A stretch of 64,000 nt of DNA, from positions 40,589 through 104,588 of the forward strand of contig NZ_JANJUE010000078.1 in NCBI RefSeq assembly GCF_024710765.1. Direction: 5' to 3'. The stretch's first letter is position 1. Each line of letters starts with the position of its first letter. Shown piece by piece: positions 17,319 to 26,915 of this stretch. The notes under the pieces were generated by a model. It was not told the DNA's origin, did not search any database, and saw only the letters and a program-made list of their open reading frames with translations. The translations under genes were made by a program, and so were the position numbers. Source of the stretch: Pseudoxanthomonas sp. (lineage in GTDB: Bacteria; Pseudomonadota; Gammaproteobacteria; Xanthomonadales; Xanthomonadaceae).

Positions 17319-17765
17319 TCAGGCAGCAGGACGCGTCGGCAGGATCTGGCACACCGCCTGGCACAGGGCCAGCACCTTGTCGTCGGGGCCACGCGCTTCG
17401 CCGGCCAGGTGCAACTGGCCGCGCGTGCGTTCCACCAGTCGCGCGGCGCAGACGATGTATGGCACCTCCGGCGTCACCGGGCGCAGATACTGGGTATTGA
17501 GCGAAGTGGTCGCGCTGGGTGGTGCGATCAGGTAGGAAAACGGGCCCAGCGTATTGTCCAGCGCCGCGACGATGAAGCCGCCCTGCATGTGGCCGATCGG
17601 ATTCCGGTAGCGCGGCAGCACCGGGAATCGCATGCGCAGCACTTGTCCTTCGACGTATTCGACGACCTCGCCCTGCATGTCGACCAGGCAGGGCGGCGGA
17701 ATCTGCAGGGGAGCGCCTTCCGGCAACCGTGCGTGCAACAGCGCGTTGATGTCGGCGCCGTTCAT
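17319..17765 (-). CDS. PaaI-family hotdog thioesterase
   Basis: NPIGHMQGGFIVAALDNTLGPFSY hotdog motif; SLNTQYLRPV. Confidence 0.85.
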   Translation of the reverse strand: MNGADINALLHARLPEGAPLQIPPPCLVDMQGEVVEYVEGQVLRMRFPVLPRYRNPIGHMQGGFIVAALDNTLGPFSYLIAPPSATTSLNTQYLRPVTPEVPYIVCAARLVERTRGQLHLAGEARGPDDKVLALCQAVCQILPTRPAA

Positions 17766-18145
17766 GGGGTGAAACTCAGTTCGAACGCGGCCAGGAAGGG
17801 CGCGCGCGGCGGTGGCTCCAGGAAGCGCCCGTTGAGTTCCTTTTCAACGCAGGTCGCCAGCGCGGTATCGCCCTGGCGCCAGGTCCGCGTGATGCGGCCG
17901 CGCGCATCGATTTCGGCGACGATGACGAAGGCGGACGTGTCGTGGCCCGGGTTGGCGCAGTTGGCGACGCTGGCCTCCAGTTGCCGCGACTGCGCCTGCA
18001 GGAACGTCGCGCGCGCGGTTGCGCCCAGCGAGGCTTCGTCGCGATCCGCCTGCGCCTTGGCCTCGGCGAAGGTCAGCGGCGTCTGCGCGGTGCCGGCCAG
18101 CGGCAGCAGGGCCAGGCCCAGCAGCAGGGAGGACACGCGGATCAT
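17762..18145 (-). CDS. hypothetical secreted protein
   Basis: Signal peptide MIRVSSLLLGLALLPLAGTAQT; 4-nt overlaps to both neighbours. Confidence 0.75.
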   Translation of the reverse strand: MIRVSSLLLGLALLPLAGTAQTPLTFAEAKAQADRDEASLGATARATFLQAQSRQLEASVANCANPGHDTSAFVIVAEIDARGRITRTWRQGDTALATCVEKELNGRFLEPPPRAPFLAAFELSFTP

Positions 18146-19341
18146 GGCCGCGCCTCCGGCGGCGCGATCCGCAGCAGCTTGCCGTCGTTCTCGTCGGTCA
18201 GCACGTAGACCTTGCCGTCCGCACCCACCCGCACGTCGCGGACGCGCTCGCCGATTTCGTTGAGCAGCCGTTCCTCGGACACGATCCGGTCGCCCTCCAG
18301 CCCCAGGCGGATCAGGTTGCGCTCGGCGAGCGAACCCAGAAAGAGGCTGTCGTTCCATGACGAACCGGCATGGCCGGTGTAGAACGCCATGCCGCTCAGG
18401 CCCGGCGATTTTTCCCAGACGTGGTAGGGCGCTTCCAGGCCGGTCTTTTCCCGCCCCTGTGCTTCCGGAATCGGCAGCCCGGAGTAGTTGATGCCATGGG
18501 TGATGATCGGCCAGCCATAGTTGAGGCCGGGGCGCGGCAGGTTGATTTCGTCGCCGCCGCGCGGACCGTGCTCGGACTCCCACAATTTGCCGGTGCGCGG
18601 ATCGATGGCCAGGCCCTGCATGTTGCGGTGGCCGAAGCTCCAGATTTCCGGGCGCGCGCCGGTCTTGCCGACGAAGGGATTGTCCTGTGGCACGCTGCCA
18701 TCCAGGTTCAACCGCACCAGCTTGCCTTGCAGCTTGCCCAGTTCCTGCGACGTCGGGCGATGGTTGCGTTCGCCCTGGCTGATGAACACATGGCCCTGGG
18801 CGTCGAAGGCCAGCCGCGAACCGAAATGGTTGGGACCGTCCAGCTTGGGTTCCTGCCGATAGATGACCTTCACCCCGGTCAGCGCATCCGCGCGCAGCGT
18901 GGCGCTGGCCACCGCGGTGCCCGCGGTGCCGTTGTCGCCGGGTTCGGCGAAGCTCAGGTAGATGCGCCGGCTGCTGGCGAAGTCGGGCGCGAGAACCACG
19001 TCCAGCAGGCCACCCTGGCCTTCGGCGAAGACCTTGGGCACGCCCGTCAGTGGCGCGGAAATGGCGCCGTCGGCGCCGATCCGCCGCAATTGTCCGGAGC
19101 GCTCGGTGACCAGGAATCCGCCTTCCGGCAGCAGCGCCAGTCCCCACGGATGATCCAGTCCGCGCGCCAGTTCGGTGACCTGGATGCTGCCCAGGGCGCT
19201 GGACAGCGCGCGTGCGGCCGGCGCCTGCGCGGGCGCGGGCTTCGCCGCGGCGGGGGCCGGGGAATCGCCATCGCGCGCCTGGCAGGCGGACAGTGCGGTG
19301 GCAGCGAACAGGGCAAGGAACAACGCGGAACGATGGGGCAT
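18142..19341 (-). CDS. PQQ-dependent sugar dehydrogenase (soluble aldose dehydrogenase, YliI-like)
   Basis: Lipoprotein-like signal (LSAC), LARGLDHPWGLALLPEGGFLVTERSGQLRRI, GPRGGDEINLPRPGLNYGWPIITHGINYSG. Confidence 0.93.
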   Translation of the reverse strand: MPHRSALFLALFAATALSACQARDGDSPAPAAAKPAPAQAPAARALSSALGSIQVTELARGLDHPWGLALLPEGGFLVTERSGQLRRIGADGAISAPLTGVPKVFAEGQGGLLDVVLAPDFASSRRIYLSFAEPGDNGTAGTAVASATLRADALTGVKVIYRQEPKLDGPNHFGSRLAFDAQGHVFISQGERNHRPTSQELGKLQGKLVRLNLDGSVPQDNPFVGKTGARPEIWSFGHRNMQGLAIDPRTGKLWESEHGPRGGDEINLPRPGLNYGWPIITHGINYSGLPIPEAQGREKTGLEAPYHVWEKSPGLSGMAFYTGHAGSSWNDSLFLGSLAERNLIRLGLEGDRIVSEERLLNEIGERVRDVRVGADGKVYVLTDENDGKLLRIAPPEARP

Positions 19342-19364
19342 CGGAAATCTCCCGGGGGTAGGGG

Positions 19365-21260
19365 TCAACGGTAGCCGGCGGCCTGCAGTTCGAACAACTC
19401 GGCGTAGCGGCCGCCTTCGGCCATGAGCTGGTCGTGGGTGCCGCTGGCCTCCAGGCGGCCTTCAGTGAGCACGAGGATGCGATCGGCCATGCGCACGCTG
19501 GAGAAGCGGTGCGAGATCAGCACGGCGGTGCGTTCGCTGGACAGCTCCTTGAAACGCTGGAACACCTCGAACTCCGCGCGTGCATCCAGCGCGGCGGTGG
19601 GTTCGTCCAGGATCATCACCTGCGCGTCGCGCATGTAGGCGCGGGCGATGGCGATCTTCTGCCACTGGCCGCCGGACAGATCCACGCCGGTCTTGAAGCG
19701 GCGGCCGATCAACTGGTCATAGCCGTCCGGCAGCGAAGCGATCACTTCATCGGCCATCGAGCGACGCGCGGATTCGCGGATGCGTGCGGCGTCGTCCATG
19801 GCGTCGACCTGGCCCACGCCGATGTTTTCGCCGGCGGTCAGGTGGTAGCGCACGAAGTCCTGGAAGATGACGCCGATGCTGGCGCGCAGATCGTCGACGT
19901 CGTACTCGCGCAGGTCGCGTCCGTCCAGCAGGATACGGCCCTCGTCGGGGTCGTACAGCCGCGCCAGCAGCTTGACCAGGGTGGTCTTGCCGGCGCCGTT
20001 CTCGCCGACCAGCGCCAGCACCTCGCCGGCGCGCAGCTGGAAATCCAGTCCGCGCACCGCCCAGCGTTCGGCACCGGGGTAGCGGAAGCCGACGTTCTCG
20101 AAACGGAAACCTTCGCGGATGGGGCGCGGCACCGGCGTGGCTCCGGGCCGCGACACGATTTCCGGCGTGATTTCGAAGAACGAAAACAGATCGTCCAGGT
20201 ACAGCGCCTGCCCGGCGACCTGCGAGAAACCAATCAGCAGCCCTTCCAGCAATTGCCGCAGGCGCAGGAAACTGCCGGCCAGGAAGGTCAGGTCGCCGAT
20301 GCTGAAATCGCCGCGCACGGTGCGCCACGCGATATAGGCATAGGCCACGTAGTAGCCCAGCGTGCCCAGCCCGGCCAGCAGGGTGCCCCACAGGGCGCGG
20401 CGGCGCGCCAGCGAACGGTTGGCGCGGTAGAAGCCTTCGGCCAGTTTCCGGTAACGATCGATCAGGAAGCGGTGGAGGTTGAAGATCTTCACCTCCTTGG
20501 CCGTTTCCACGCTGGCGCCGGTCTGGCGGATGTATTCCAGTTGCCGGCGTTCCGGGGTCCACTGGAAGTTGAGCGAATAGCCCAGCGCGTTGAAATGCGC
20601 CTCGCCGACGAACGCCGGCACCAGCGCCACGATCAGCAACAGGATCAGCCAGGGCGCGTACACCAGCAGGCCGGCGGCGAAGCTGATCACGGTGATCGCG
20701 TCCTGCGCCTGGCCGAACAGCTGGCTCATCAGGTTCATCCGCCCCATGGTCTGGCGGCGCGCGCGATCCAGCTTGTCCTGCAGATCCGGATCCTCGAAGT
20801 CCTCCAGGTCCAGCCGCGCGGCATGTTCCATCAGGCGGATGCTGGTCGCGTTGGTGAACAGTTCCGACAGCAGCGAATCGGCGTAGCTGACGAACCGGCC
20901 CAGCAGGTCCGACAGGATGGCCAGGCCGAATTCCAAAGCCAGCAGGCCGAGCAGCGTATCGAGCTGGCCGCCGTGCCAGAGTTCCGCCAGGCTGGTCTGC
21001 GGCAGGCCGAGGCCGACCAGGCGGATGGCCTCGTCGATGATCAGCTTGCCCACGTACAGGGTGGCGACCGGCAGCAGGGCGCGGATCAGGCGCAGGCCGA
21101 GGCTGGCCACGGTCAGGCCGGGACTGGTCGCCCAGATCTGTTTCAGGAAAGGCGGCAGGTTGCGCATCGCGTTGAAGCGATCGCGCAGGCTGGGGCCGGA
21201 CTTTTCACCGCGCCGGGGCTTGGTGCCGGCGGCAGGCGGGGGAGCGGGGGCGGAAGCCAT
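19365..21260 (-). CDS. ABC transporter ATP-binding protein/permease
   Basis: 631 aa; TM domain plus [57 protein letters not shown]. Confidence 0.94.
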   Translation of the reverse strand: MASAPAPPPAAGTKPRRGEKSGPSLRDRFNAMRNLPPFLKQIWATSPGLTVASLGLRLIRALLPVATLYVGKLIIDEAIRLVGLGLPQTSLAELWHGGQLDTLLGLLALEFGLAILSDLLGRFVSYADSLLSELFTNATSIRLMEHAARLDLEDFEDPDLQDKLDRARRQTMGRMNLMSQLFGQAQDAITVISFAAGLLVYAPWLILLLIVALVPAFVGEAHFNALGYSLNFQWTPERRQLEYIRQTGASVETAKEVKIFNLHRFLIDRYRKLAEGFYRANRSLARRRALWGTLLAGLGTLGYYVAYAYIAWRTVRGDFSIGDLTFLAGSFLRLRQLLEGLLIGFSQVAGQALYLDDLFSFFEITPEIVSRPGATPVPRPIREGFRFENVGFRYPGAERWAVRGLDFQLRAGEVLALVGENGAGKTTLVKLLARLYDPDEGRILLDGRDLREYDVDDLRASIGVIFQDFVRYHLTAGENIGVGQVDAMDDAARIRESARRSMADEVIASLPDGYDQLIGRRFKTGVDLSGGQWQKIAIARAYMRDAQVMILDEPTAALDARAEFEVFQRFKELSSERTAVLISHRFSSVRMADRILVLTEGRLEASGTHDQLMAEGGRYAELFELQAAGYR

Positions 21261-21419
21261 GCCGCATTGTGCCCACTTTGTCGTGATGGCGGGAGTTCCG
21301 GCGGATGTGGGACGTCATCCGTTGCACCGTGCGTCCGCACGCATGACCCTGCCGCGCTGAAGGTCTCGGCCCATGCGCCGAACCGCGACAGGGTCGAAGA
21401 CGAAAAGCGAGGCGTAGGA

Positions 21420-21929
21420 ATGGCGGGAGGATGGTGGCTGGTGGTGGCGGTGGCGGGCCTGCTCGTGCTGGCGGTATGGGCATGGGTTCGCCGGAGCCCG
21501 GAGGACGAGCCGATGTCCGAACTGGAACGGCTCCTGGATGCGGATGACACCTCGCGGGGACGCCTGCTGGGAGTGCTGATCAACCATGAGTTGCTGGTCG
21601 CGCTGGTGCCTCCCCAGGGCGATGTCGGAATCGTACCGTTGAGGATGAATGACGGAACCGGCGACCATCTGCTCGTCGCCGCCAGCCGGCGCGCCGCCGA
21701 ACTGTTCGTGGCGAACGCCCATATGCATAGCGCTGTGCCACCGTCGTCCTTCGAGTTCATTGCGCGGATGACCGGCGATCAACTCGTGTTTAAGCACTCG
21801 CAGGCTGCCGGCATGCACCTGTTGGGACGCTCCCGTTCGGGAGATTTCACATGGATCACGATCGATGCCCGCACCCTGGATGAAGTGCGGCAGATGGCCG
21901 AGTCCCTGGCCGAAGAACGGGGGCGGTGA
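21420..21929 (+). CDS. hypothetical membrane-anchored protein
   Basis: 169 aa MAGGWWLVVAVAGLLVLAVWAW... with N-terminal TM; RBS-like aggcgtaggaATG; unknown family. Confidence 0.65.
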   Translation: MAGGWWLVVAVAGLLVLAVWAWVRRSPEDEPMSELERLLDADDTSRGRLLGVLINHELLVALVPPQGDVGIVPLRMNDGTGDHLLVAASRRAAELFVANAHMHSAVPPSSFEFIARMTGDQLVFKHSQAAGMHLLGRSRSGDFTWITIDARTLDEVRQMAESLAEERGR

Positions 21930-21957
21930 CTGGCACCGCCCCGTTTCCTTCGGCTGC

Positions 21958-22404
21958 TCAGGTGCCCGGCAGCGGCGAGCGCAGTCCGACACCCATGCGG
22001 TTCCAGGCGTTGATGACGGCGATGACGAAGGTCAATTCGGCGATCTGGGTTTCGTCGAAGTGCGGTAGCAGGCCGGCGTAGATCTCGTCGGGCGCATGGG
22101 TGTCGCCGACCCGGGTCAGGGCGTCGGTCCAGGCCAGCGCGGCGCGCTCGCGCGGATCGTAGAACGGACTCTCGTGCCAGCCGGCAAGGGTATCGAGCTT
22201 GCGCGGATCGACGCCGGCATCGCGCAGGGCCTTGCCGTGCATGTCCAGGCAGAAGGTGCAGCCGTTGATCTGCGACGCGCGCTGCTTGACCAGATCCAGC
22301 AGGATGGCGTCCAGCGAACCATGATGGAGGCCGTGGCTGATTTTCAGCAGGCCCTTGTAGGCTTCGCTGGCCAGGGAGGTGTAGTTGACGCGAGGGAGGG
22401 ACAT
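21958..22404 (-). CDS. carboxymuconolactone decarboxylase family protein
   Basis: LVKQRASQINGCTFCLDMHGKALRDAG AhpD-like CxxC. Confidence 0.94.
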   Translation of the reverse strand: MSLPRVNYTSLASEAYKGLLKISHGLHHGSLDAILLDLVKQRASQINGCTFCLDMHGKALRDAGVDPRKLDTLAGWHESPFYDPRERAALAWTDALTRVGDTHAPDEIYAGLLPHFDETQIAELTFVIAVINAWNRMGVGLRSPLPGT

Positions 22405-22440
22405 CGGTTTCTTCGGGATGCGCGGACGGGATGTCGCGCT

Positions 22441-23337
22441 TCACCCCAGGGACGGCGCTGTGTCCGGCGGCGTGACACGTTCCAGCAGGGGCAACTTGTC
22501 CGGATTCATCACCGTCAGCAGTTCGACGATGCGTTCGCCGTCGCTGATCGCCACCATCACCGAGACCAGCCGGCCGTCGCGGTAGCGCAGCACCGCCGGC
22601 TCGCCGTTGACCCGGCCCATGCACCATTCGGTTTCCGGTTGCGGGCGCCGGTACGCGGCCCAGAACAGGCGCGCGATGCGCTCGCCACCCAGCAGCGGCC
22701 GGATTGCCGCGGTGGCCTTGCCGCCGCCATCGGACACCAGCCGCGCGTCCTCGTGCAGCAGGGCGGCCACGGCCTCGCGGTTGCCGACCCGCGCCGCGTG
22801 CATGAACCGTTCCAGCAGCCGGCGATGGCGCTCGGGTGCCACCTCGAACCGCGGCCGTTCGGCCTGCAACCTTGCGCGTGCCCGGTGCACGAGCTGGCGG
22901 CAATTGGCCTCGCTGTGGCCAATCAGTTCGCCGATGCGGGCGTAGTCGTAATCGAAGGCTTCCTTCAGCAGGAAGGCCGCGCGTTCTTCCGGACCCAGGC
23001 GTTCCAGGACCGCCAGGAAGGCCAGCGAGACCTGTTCGGCCAGTTCGGCGCCCTGCTCGGGCCCGGGACTGTCGTCGATCTCGGCCGGCTCCGGCAGCCA
23101 GGGACCGGGATAGCGCTCGCGTTGCAGGCGGGCCGCGCGCAGGCGGTCGATGCCCAGCCGGCTGGCCGCGGTCACCAGCCAGGCCTCCGGATCCCGGATC
23201 GCGGCGGTGTCGGCCTGGCGCCAGCGCAGCCAGGTGTCCTGGACCACGTCCTCGGCGTCGCTGCGGCTGCCCAGCAGCCGGTAGGCCAGCGAGAACAGGC
23301 GGGAACGGTGGGTCTGGAAGGTGGTTTCGGCGTTCAT
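22441..23337 (-). CDS. ECF41-type RNA polymerase sigma factor with C-terminal SnoaL-like domain
   Basis: Sigma2/4 regions; YPGPWLPEP linker, VSDGGGK and NPDKL motifs. Confidence 0.93.
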   Translation of the reverse strand: MNAETTFQTHRSRLFSLAYRLLGSRSDAEDVVQDTWLRWRQADTAAIRDPEAWLVTAASRLGIDRLRAARLQRERYPGPWLPEPAEIDDSPGPEQGAELAEQVSLAFLAVLERLGPEERAAFLLKEAFDYDYARIGELIGHSEANCRQLVHRARARLQAERPRFEVAPERHRRLLERFMHAARVGNREAVAALLHEDARLVSDGGGKATAAIRPLLGGERIARLFWAAYRRPQPETEWCMGRVNGEPAVLRYRDGRLVSVMVAISDGERIVELLTVMNPDKLPLLERVTPPDTAPSLG

Positions 23338-23449
23338 GCGGGCCAGGACGGGGCAGGGCGGCGTGGCGTGACATCCGGCCGGGCCGCCACTTTGGCCTAA
23401 AATGGCAGGCTCCGCCCGCTACCCACCGGCAGCCCCGGCTTTACGCTCC

Positions 23450-24967
23450 ATGACCTCGATCAAGCAAGAAGACCTCATCCAGTCCATCGCCGACGCGCTG
23501 CAGTACATCAGCTACTACCACCCGGTCGACTACATCAAGAGCCTCGCCGCCGCCTACGAGCGCGAGGAATCGCCGGCCGCGCGCGACGCCATCGCCCAGA
23601 TCCTGATCAATTCGCGCATGTGCGCCGAAGGCCATCGCCCGATCTGCCAGGACACCGGCATCGTCACCGTGTTCCTGGAAATCGGCATGAACGTGCGCTG
23701 GGACGATGCCACGATGGGCGTGGAAGACATGGTCCACGAGGGCGTGCGTCGCGCCTACAACCATCCGGACAACAAGCTGCGCGCCTCGGTGCTGGCGGAT
23801 CCGGCGGGCAAGCGCACCAATACGAAGGACAACACGCCGGGCGTGGTCAACGTCAAGGTCGTGCCGGGCGACACCGTCGAGGTGATCGTCGCGGCCAAGG
23901 GCGGCGGCTCGGAGGCGAAGTCGAAGTTCGCCATGCTCAACCCGTCCGATTCCATCGTCGACTGGGTGCTCAGGACCGTGCCGACCATGGGCGCCGGCTG
24001 GTGCCCGCCGGGCATGCTCGGCATCGGCATCGGCGGCACCGCCGAGAAGGCGATGCTGCTGTCCAAGGAAGCGCTGATGGAGCCGATTGACATCACCGAT
24101 CTGCAGGCCCGCGGCGCCTCCAGCCGCGCCGAGGAACTGCGCCTGGAACTGTACGAGAAGGTCAACGCGCTGGGCATCGGCGCGCAGGGCCTGGGCGGCC
24201 TGACCACCGTGCTGGACATCAAGGTCAAGGACTATCCGACCCATGCCGCCAACCTGCCGGTGGCGATGATTCCGAACTGCGCGGCCACCCGCCACGCCCA
24301 CTTCACCCTCGACGGCAGCGGCCCGGTGATGCTGGATCCGCCGTCGCTGGCGGACTGGCCGGAACTGACCTACGACGCCTCCAAGGGCCGTCGCGTCGAT
24401 CTCGACACGATCACCCGCGAGGACGTCGCCAGCTGGAAGCCCGGCGAGGTGCTGCTGCTCAACGGCAAGCTGCTGACCGGTCGCGACGCCGCGCACAAGC
24501 GCATGGTCGACATGCTCAACAAGGGCGAACCGCTGCCGGTGGATCTGAAGGGCCGCTTCATCTACTACGTCGGCCCGGTCGATCCGGTGCGCGACGAAGT
24601 CGTCGGCCCGGCCGGTCCGACCACTGCCACCCGCATGGACAAGTTCACCGAACAGGTGTTGGCGCAGACCGGCCTGCTGGGCATGGTCGGCAAGGCCGAG
24701 CGTGGCCCGGCCGCGATCGAGGCGATCAAGCAGCACCGGTCGGCCTACCTGATGGCGGTCGGTGGCGCCGCCTACCTGGTCTCCAAGGCGATCAAGGCCG
24801 CGCGCGTGGTCGGCTTCGCCGATCTCGGCATGGAAGCGATCTACGAGTTCGAGGTCCAGGACATGCCGGTCACCGTCGCGGTCGATTCGCAGGGCACCTC
24901 GGTGCACACCACCGGCCCGAGGGAATGGCAGGCGCGCATCGGCAAGATTCCGGTGGTGGTGGCCTGA
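23450..24967 (+). CDS. fumarate hydratase class I
   Basis: 505 aa; MTSIKQEDLIQSIADALQYISYYHPVDYIKSL; GHRPICQDTGIVTVFLEIGMNV. Confidence 0.96.
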   Translation: MTSIKQEDLIQSIADALQYISYYHPVDYIKSLAAAYEREESPAARDAIAQILINSRMCAEGHRPICQDTGIVTVFLEIGMNVRWDDATMGVEDMVHEGVRRAYNHPDNKLRASVLADPAGKRTNTKDNTPGVVNVKVVPGDTVEVIVAAKGGGSEAKSKFAMLNPSDSIVDWVLRTVPTMGAGWCPPGMLGIGIGGTAEKAMLLSKEALMEPIDITDLQARGASSRAEELRLELYEKVNALGIGAQGLGGLTTVLDIKVKDYPTHAANLPVAMIPNCAATRHAHFTLDGSGPVMLDPPSLADWPELTYDASKGRRVDLDTITREDVASWKPGEVLLLNGKLLTGRDAAHKRMVDMLNKGEPLPVDLKGRFIYYVGPVDPVRDEVVGPAGPTTATRMDKFTEQVLAQTGLLGMVGKAERGPAAIEAIKQHRSAYLMAVGGAAYLVSKAIKAARVVGFADLGMEAIYEFEVQDMPVTVAVDSQGTSVHTTGPREWQARIGKIPVVVA

Positions 24968-25069
24968 CCACCAACGCTCCCCACGCCCGGGAAGCCGGCT
25001 TGCTTCTGACGCATGCAACACGGAATCCACGACGCGGGATTCCGTCCTGACAACGCACGGGGAAAGCAG

Positions 25070-25708
25070 ATGAGCACGACGACGCTTTATTACTCGCCCA
25101 GCACCGCCAGCCTTGTCGTGCATTGGCTGATGATCGAGCTGGACATTCCGCATCGGCTGCACGAACTGGATTTCGACAAGCGCGACCAGAAATCGCCGGA
25201 GTACCTGAGGGTCAATCCCGCCGGCGTGGTGCCGGCGCTGTATCTGGACGGGCAGGTGATCACCGAATCAGCGGCGATCCTGTTGCACCTGGCCGATCGG
25301 CATCCGCAGGCGAATCTCGCGCCGCCGGCGGGTTCGCCGGAACGGGCGCGCTATTACCAATGGATGCTGTTCATGGCCAACACGCTGCTGCCGGCCTATC
25401 GTGCCTGGTTCTACTCCGATGAAATCGCCGGAGAGGAGAACGTTGAGGCGGTGCGCGCGCACGCGCGCCAGCGCATCGAGGGCGCCTGGCAGCGGGTGGC
25501 CGATCACCTGGAAGCGAACGGTCCCTGGATGGTCGGCGAGCAACTCACCGTGGTCGACTTCATGGCCACCATGCTGATGCGCTGGTCGCGCAACATGCCG
25601 AAGCCGTCCGATGGCTGGCCGGTGCTGAAGGCGCATGCCGGACGCATGAAGGCGCGCCCGGCGTTCAAGGAAGTCTATGCCCGCGAGGGCCTGACCGACT
25701 GGACCTGA
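25070..25708 (+). CDS. glutathione S-transferase family protein
   Basis: TTLYYSPSTASLVVHWLMIELDIPH ... GVVPALYLDGQVITESAAILLHLAD. Confidence 0.93.
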   Translation: MSTTTLYYSPSTASLVVHWLMIELDIPHRLHELDFDKRDQKSPEYLRVNPAGVVPALYLDGQVITESAAILLHLADRHPQANLAPPAGSPERARYYQWMLFMANTLLPAYRAWFYSDEIAGEENVEAVRAHARQRIEGAWQRVADHLEANGPWMVGEQLTVVDFMATMLMRWSRNMPKPSDGWPVLKAHAGRMKARPAFKEVYAREGLTDWT

Positions 25709-25722
25709 GCCGCATGTTCCGG

Positions 25723-25753
25723 GCAAGGCGGGCCGGCGGGGCCGGCCCCTTGC
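25723..25753. terminator. bidirectional hairpin between convergent genes
   Basis: gcaaggcgggccggc / gccggccccttgc imperfect inverted repeat between GST stop and desaturase stop. Confidence 0.5.
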
Positions 25754-26863
25754 TCAGTCGACGTATTCGTCGAACTTGCGACCGCCCTGGAACGGCATCA
25801 TGTGCTGGCGCAGGATGCCGCGCGGCACCGTCTCCAGTTTCATCACGCCGTATTCCTCCGGCCAGTCTTCCTGGCGCGGTGGCAGCCTGAAGGTGCCCAT
25901 CAGCATGTCGACCAGCGGCAGATGGATGGCGTAGTTCACATCCAGGTAGTCCTTGTGCCGGGCGTGATGCCAATGGTGGTAGCGCGGCAGCACCAGCAGG
26001 TATTCGAGCCAGCCGAACCGAATGCCCAGGTTGGCATGCGCCAGCACCGCCTGCAGGCCGACCAGGATCACGTAGGCATTCACCGCCGGCGCCGAGAAGC
26101 CCAGGATCAGCAGCGGCAGCAGCACCGCGCTGCGGGTCATGACGATCTCGATGAAATGGATGCGCGAGCCGGCCAGCCAGTCCATTTCCCGGCTGGAGTG
26201 GTGCACGGCATGGAAGCGCCAGAGCCAAGGAACGTTGTGATAGGCGCGATGCAGCAGCGCCTGGGCCAGGTCGGCCACGAACACCGCGATCAGGAACTGC
26301 GCCCACACCGGCAGCGACTGGATTGCATCCTTCAGCACCGGGAACGCGGCCAGGCCCGCGATCGTCGAGGTCGAGGCGGTGACCAGGATCAGGATGAACT
26401 GCACCAGCACGTGGCTCATGAAGAAATAGGCCACGTCCGTGCGCCAGCCCGGGCGCAGCGGCGATACCCGGCGCTTGCCCAGGTAGCGTTCCAGCGGCAC
26501 GAACACCAGCGCCGAGAAGAACAGCGAGATGACGAACCAGTCCAGGCCCAGCGAGTAGGGGGTCTTGCCGATGGCATCGAACTGCACGTTGGTGCCGCCC
26601 AGCAGCACCGCCAGGGTCGCGCTGCCCACGCCGATCAGGGCGATGCGCTTGTTGCGATCCCGCAGGATGGCCAGCGTGCCGAGCACGAACGCCGCGCTCA
26701 GTCCCACCAGCAGCAGGTGGCGGGCGAACTGTTCGCTGTAGACCGCGCGGAATTCCTTGCTGGTCAGCAGTTCGGGAAAGTGGAAGCACAGCACCGCCAT
26801 CAGGCTCAACAGGCCGAGCAGGGCGGAGGCGTAGGCGAAGAACGAGCGGTGCTTGCGGGGCAT
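25754..26863 (-). CDS. sterol desaturase/fatty acid hydroxylase family membrane protein
   Basis: HRAYHNVPWLWRFHAVHHSSREMDW, HHWHHARHKDYLDVNYA histidine boxes. Confidence 0.94.
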   Translation of the reverse strand: MPRKHRSFFAYASALLGLLSLMAVLCFHFPELLTSKEFRAVYSEQFARHLLLVGLSAAFVLGTLAILRDRNKRIALIGVGSATLAVLLGGTNVQFDAIGKTPYSLGLDWFVISLFFSALVFVPLERYLGKRRVSPLRPGWRTDVAYFFMSHVLVQFILILVTASTSTIAGLAAFPVLKDAIQSLPVWAQFLIAVFVADLAQALLHRAYHNVPWLWRFHAVHHSSREMDWLAGSRIHFIEIVMTRSAVLLPLLILGFSAPAVNAYVILVGLQAVLAHANLGIRFGWLEYLLVLPRYHHWHHARHKDYLDVNYAIHLPLVDMLMGTFRLPPRQEDWPEEYGVMKLETVPRGILRQHMMPFQGGRKFDEYVD

Positions 26864-26884
26864 GCGAATCCTTTTGCGGTCGGA

Positions 26885-26906
26885 GGCGGGTACGTCCGTA
26901 CCCGCC
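26885..26906. repeat. perfect 10-bp inverted repeat GGCGGGTACG-tc-CGTACCCGCC
   Basis: Intergenic hairpin between arsC stop and desaturase start. Confidence 0.7.
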
Positions 26907-26915
26907 GAGTCTACG

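Noticed and set aside
19434-21419. Plus-strand ORF antisense to the ABC transporter
   Set aside because: Shadow ORF; only its 3' end (21420-21929) looks like a genuine gene.
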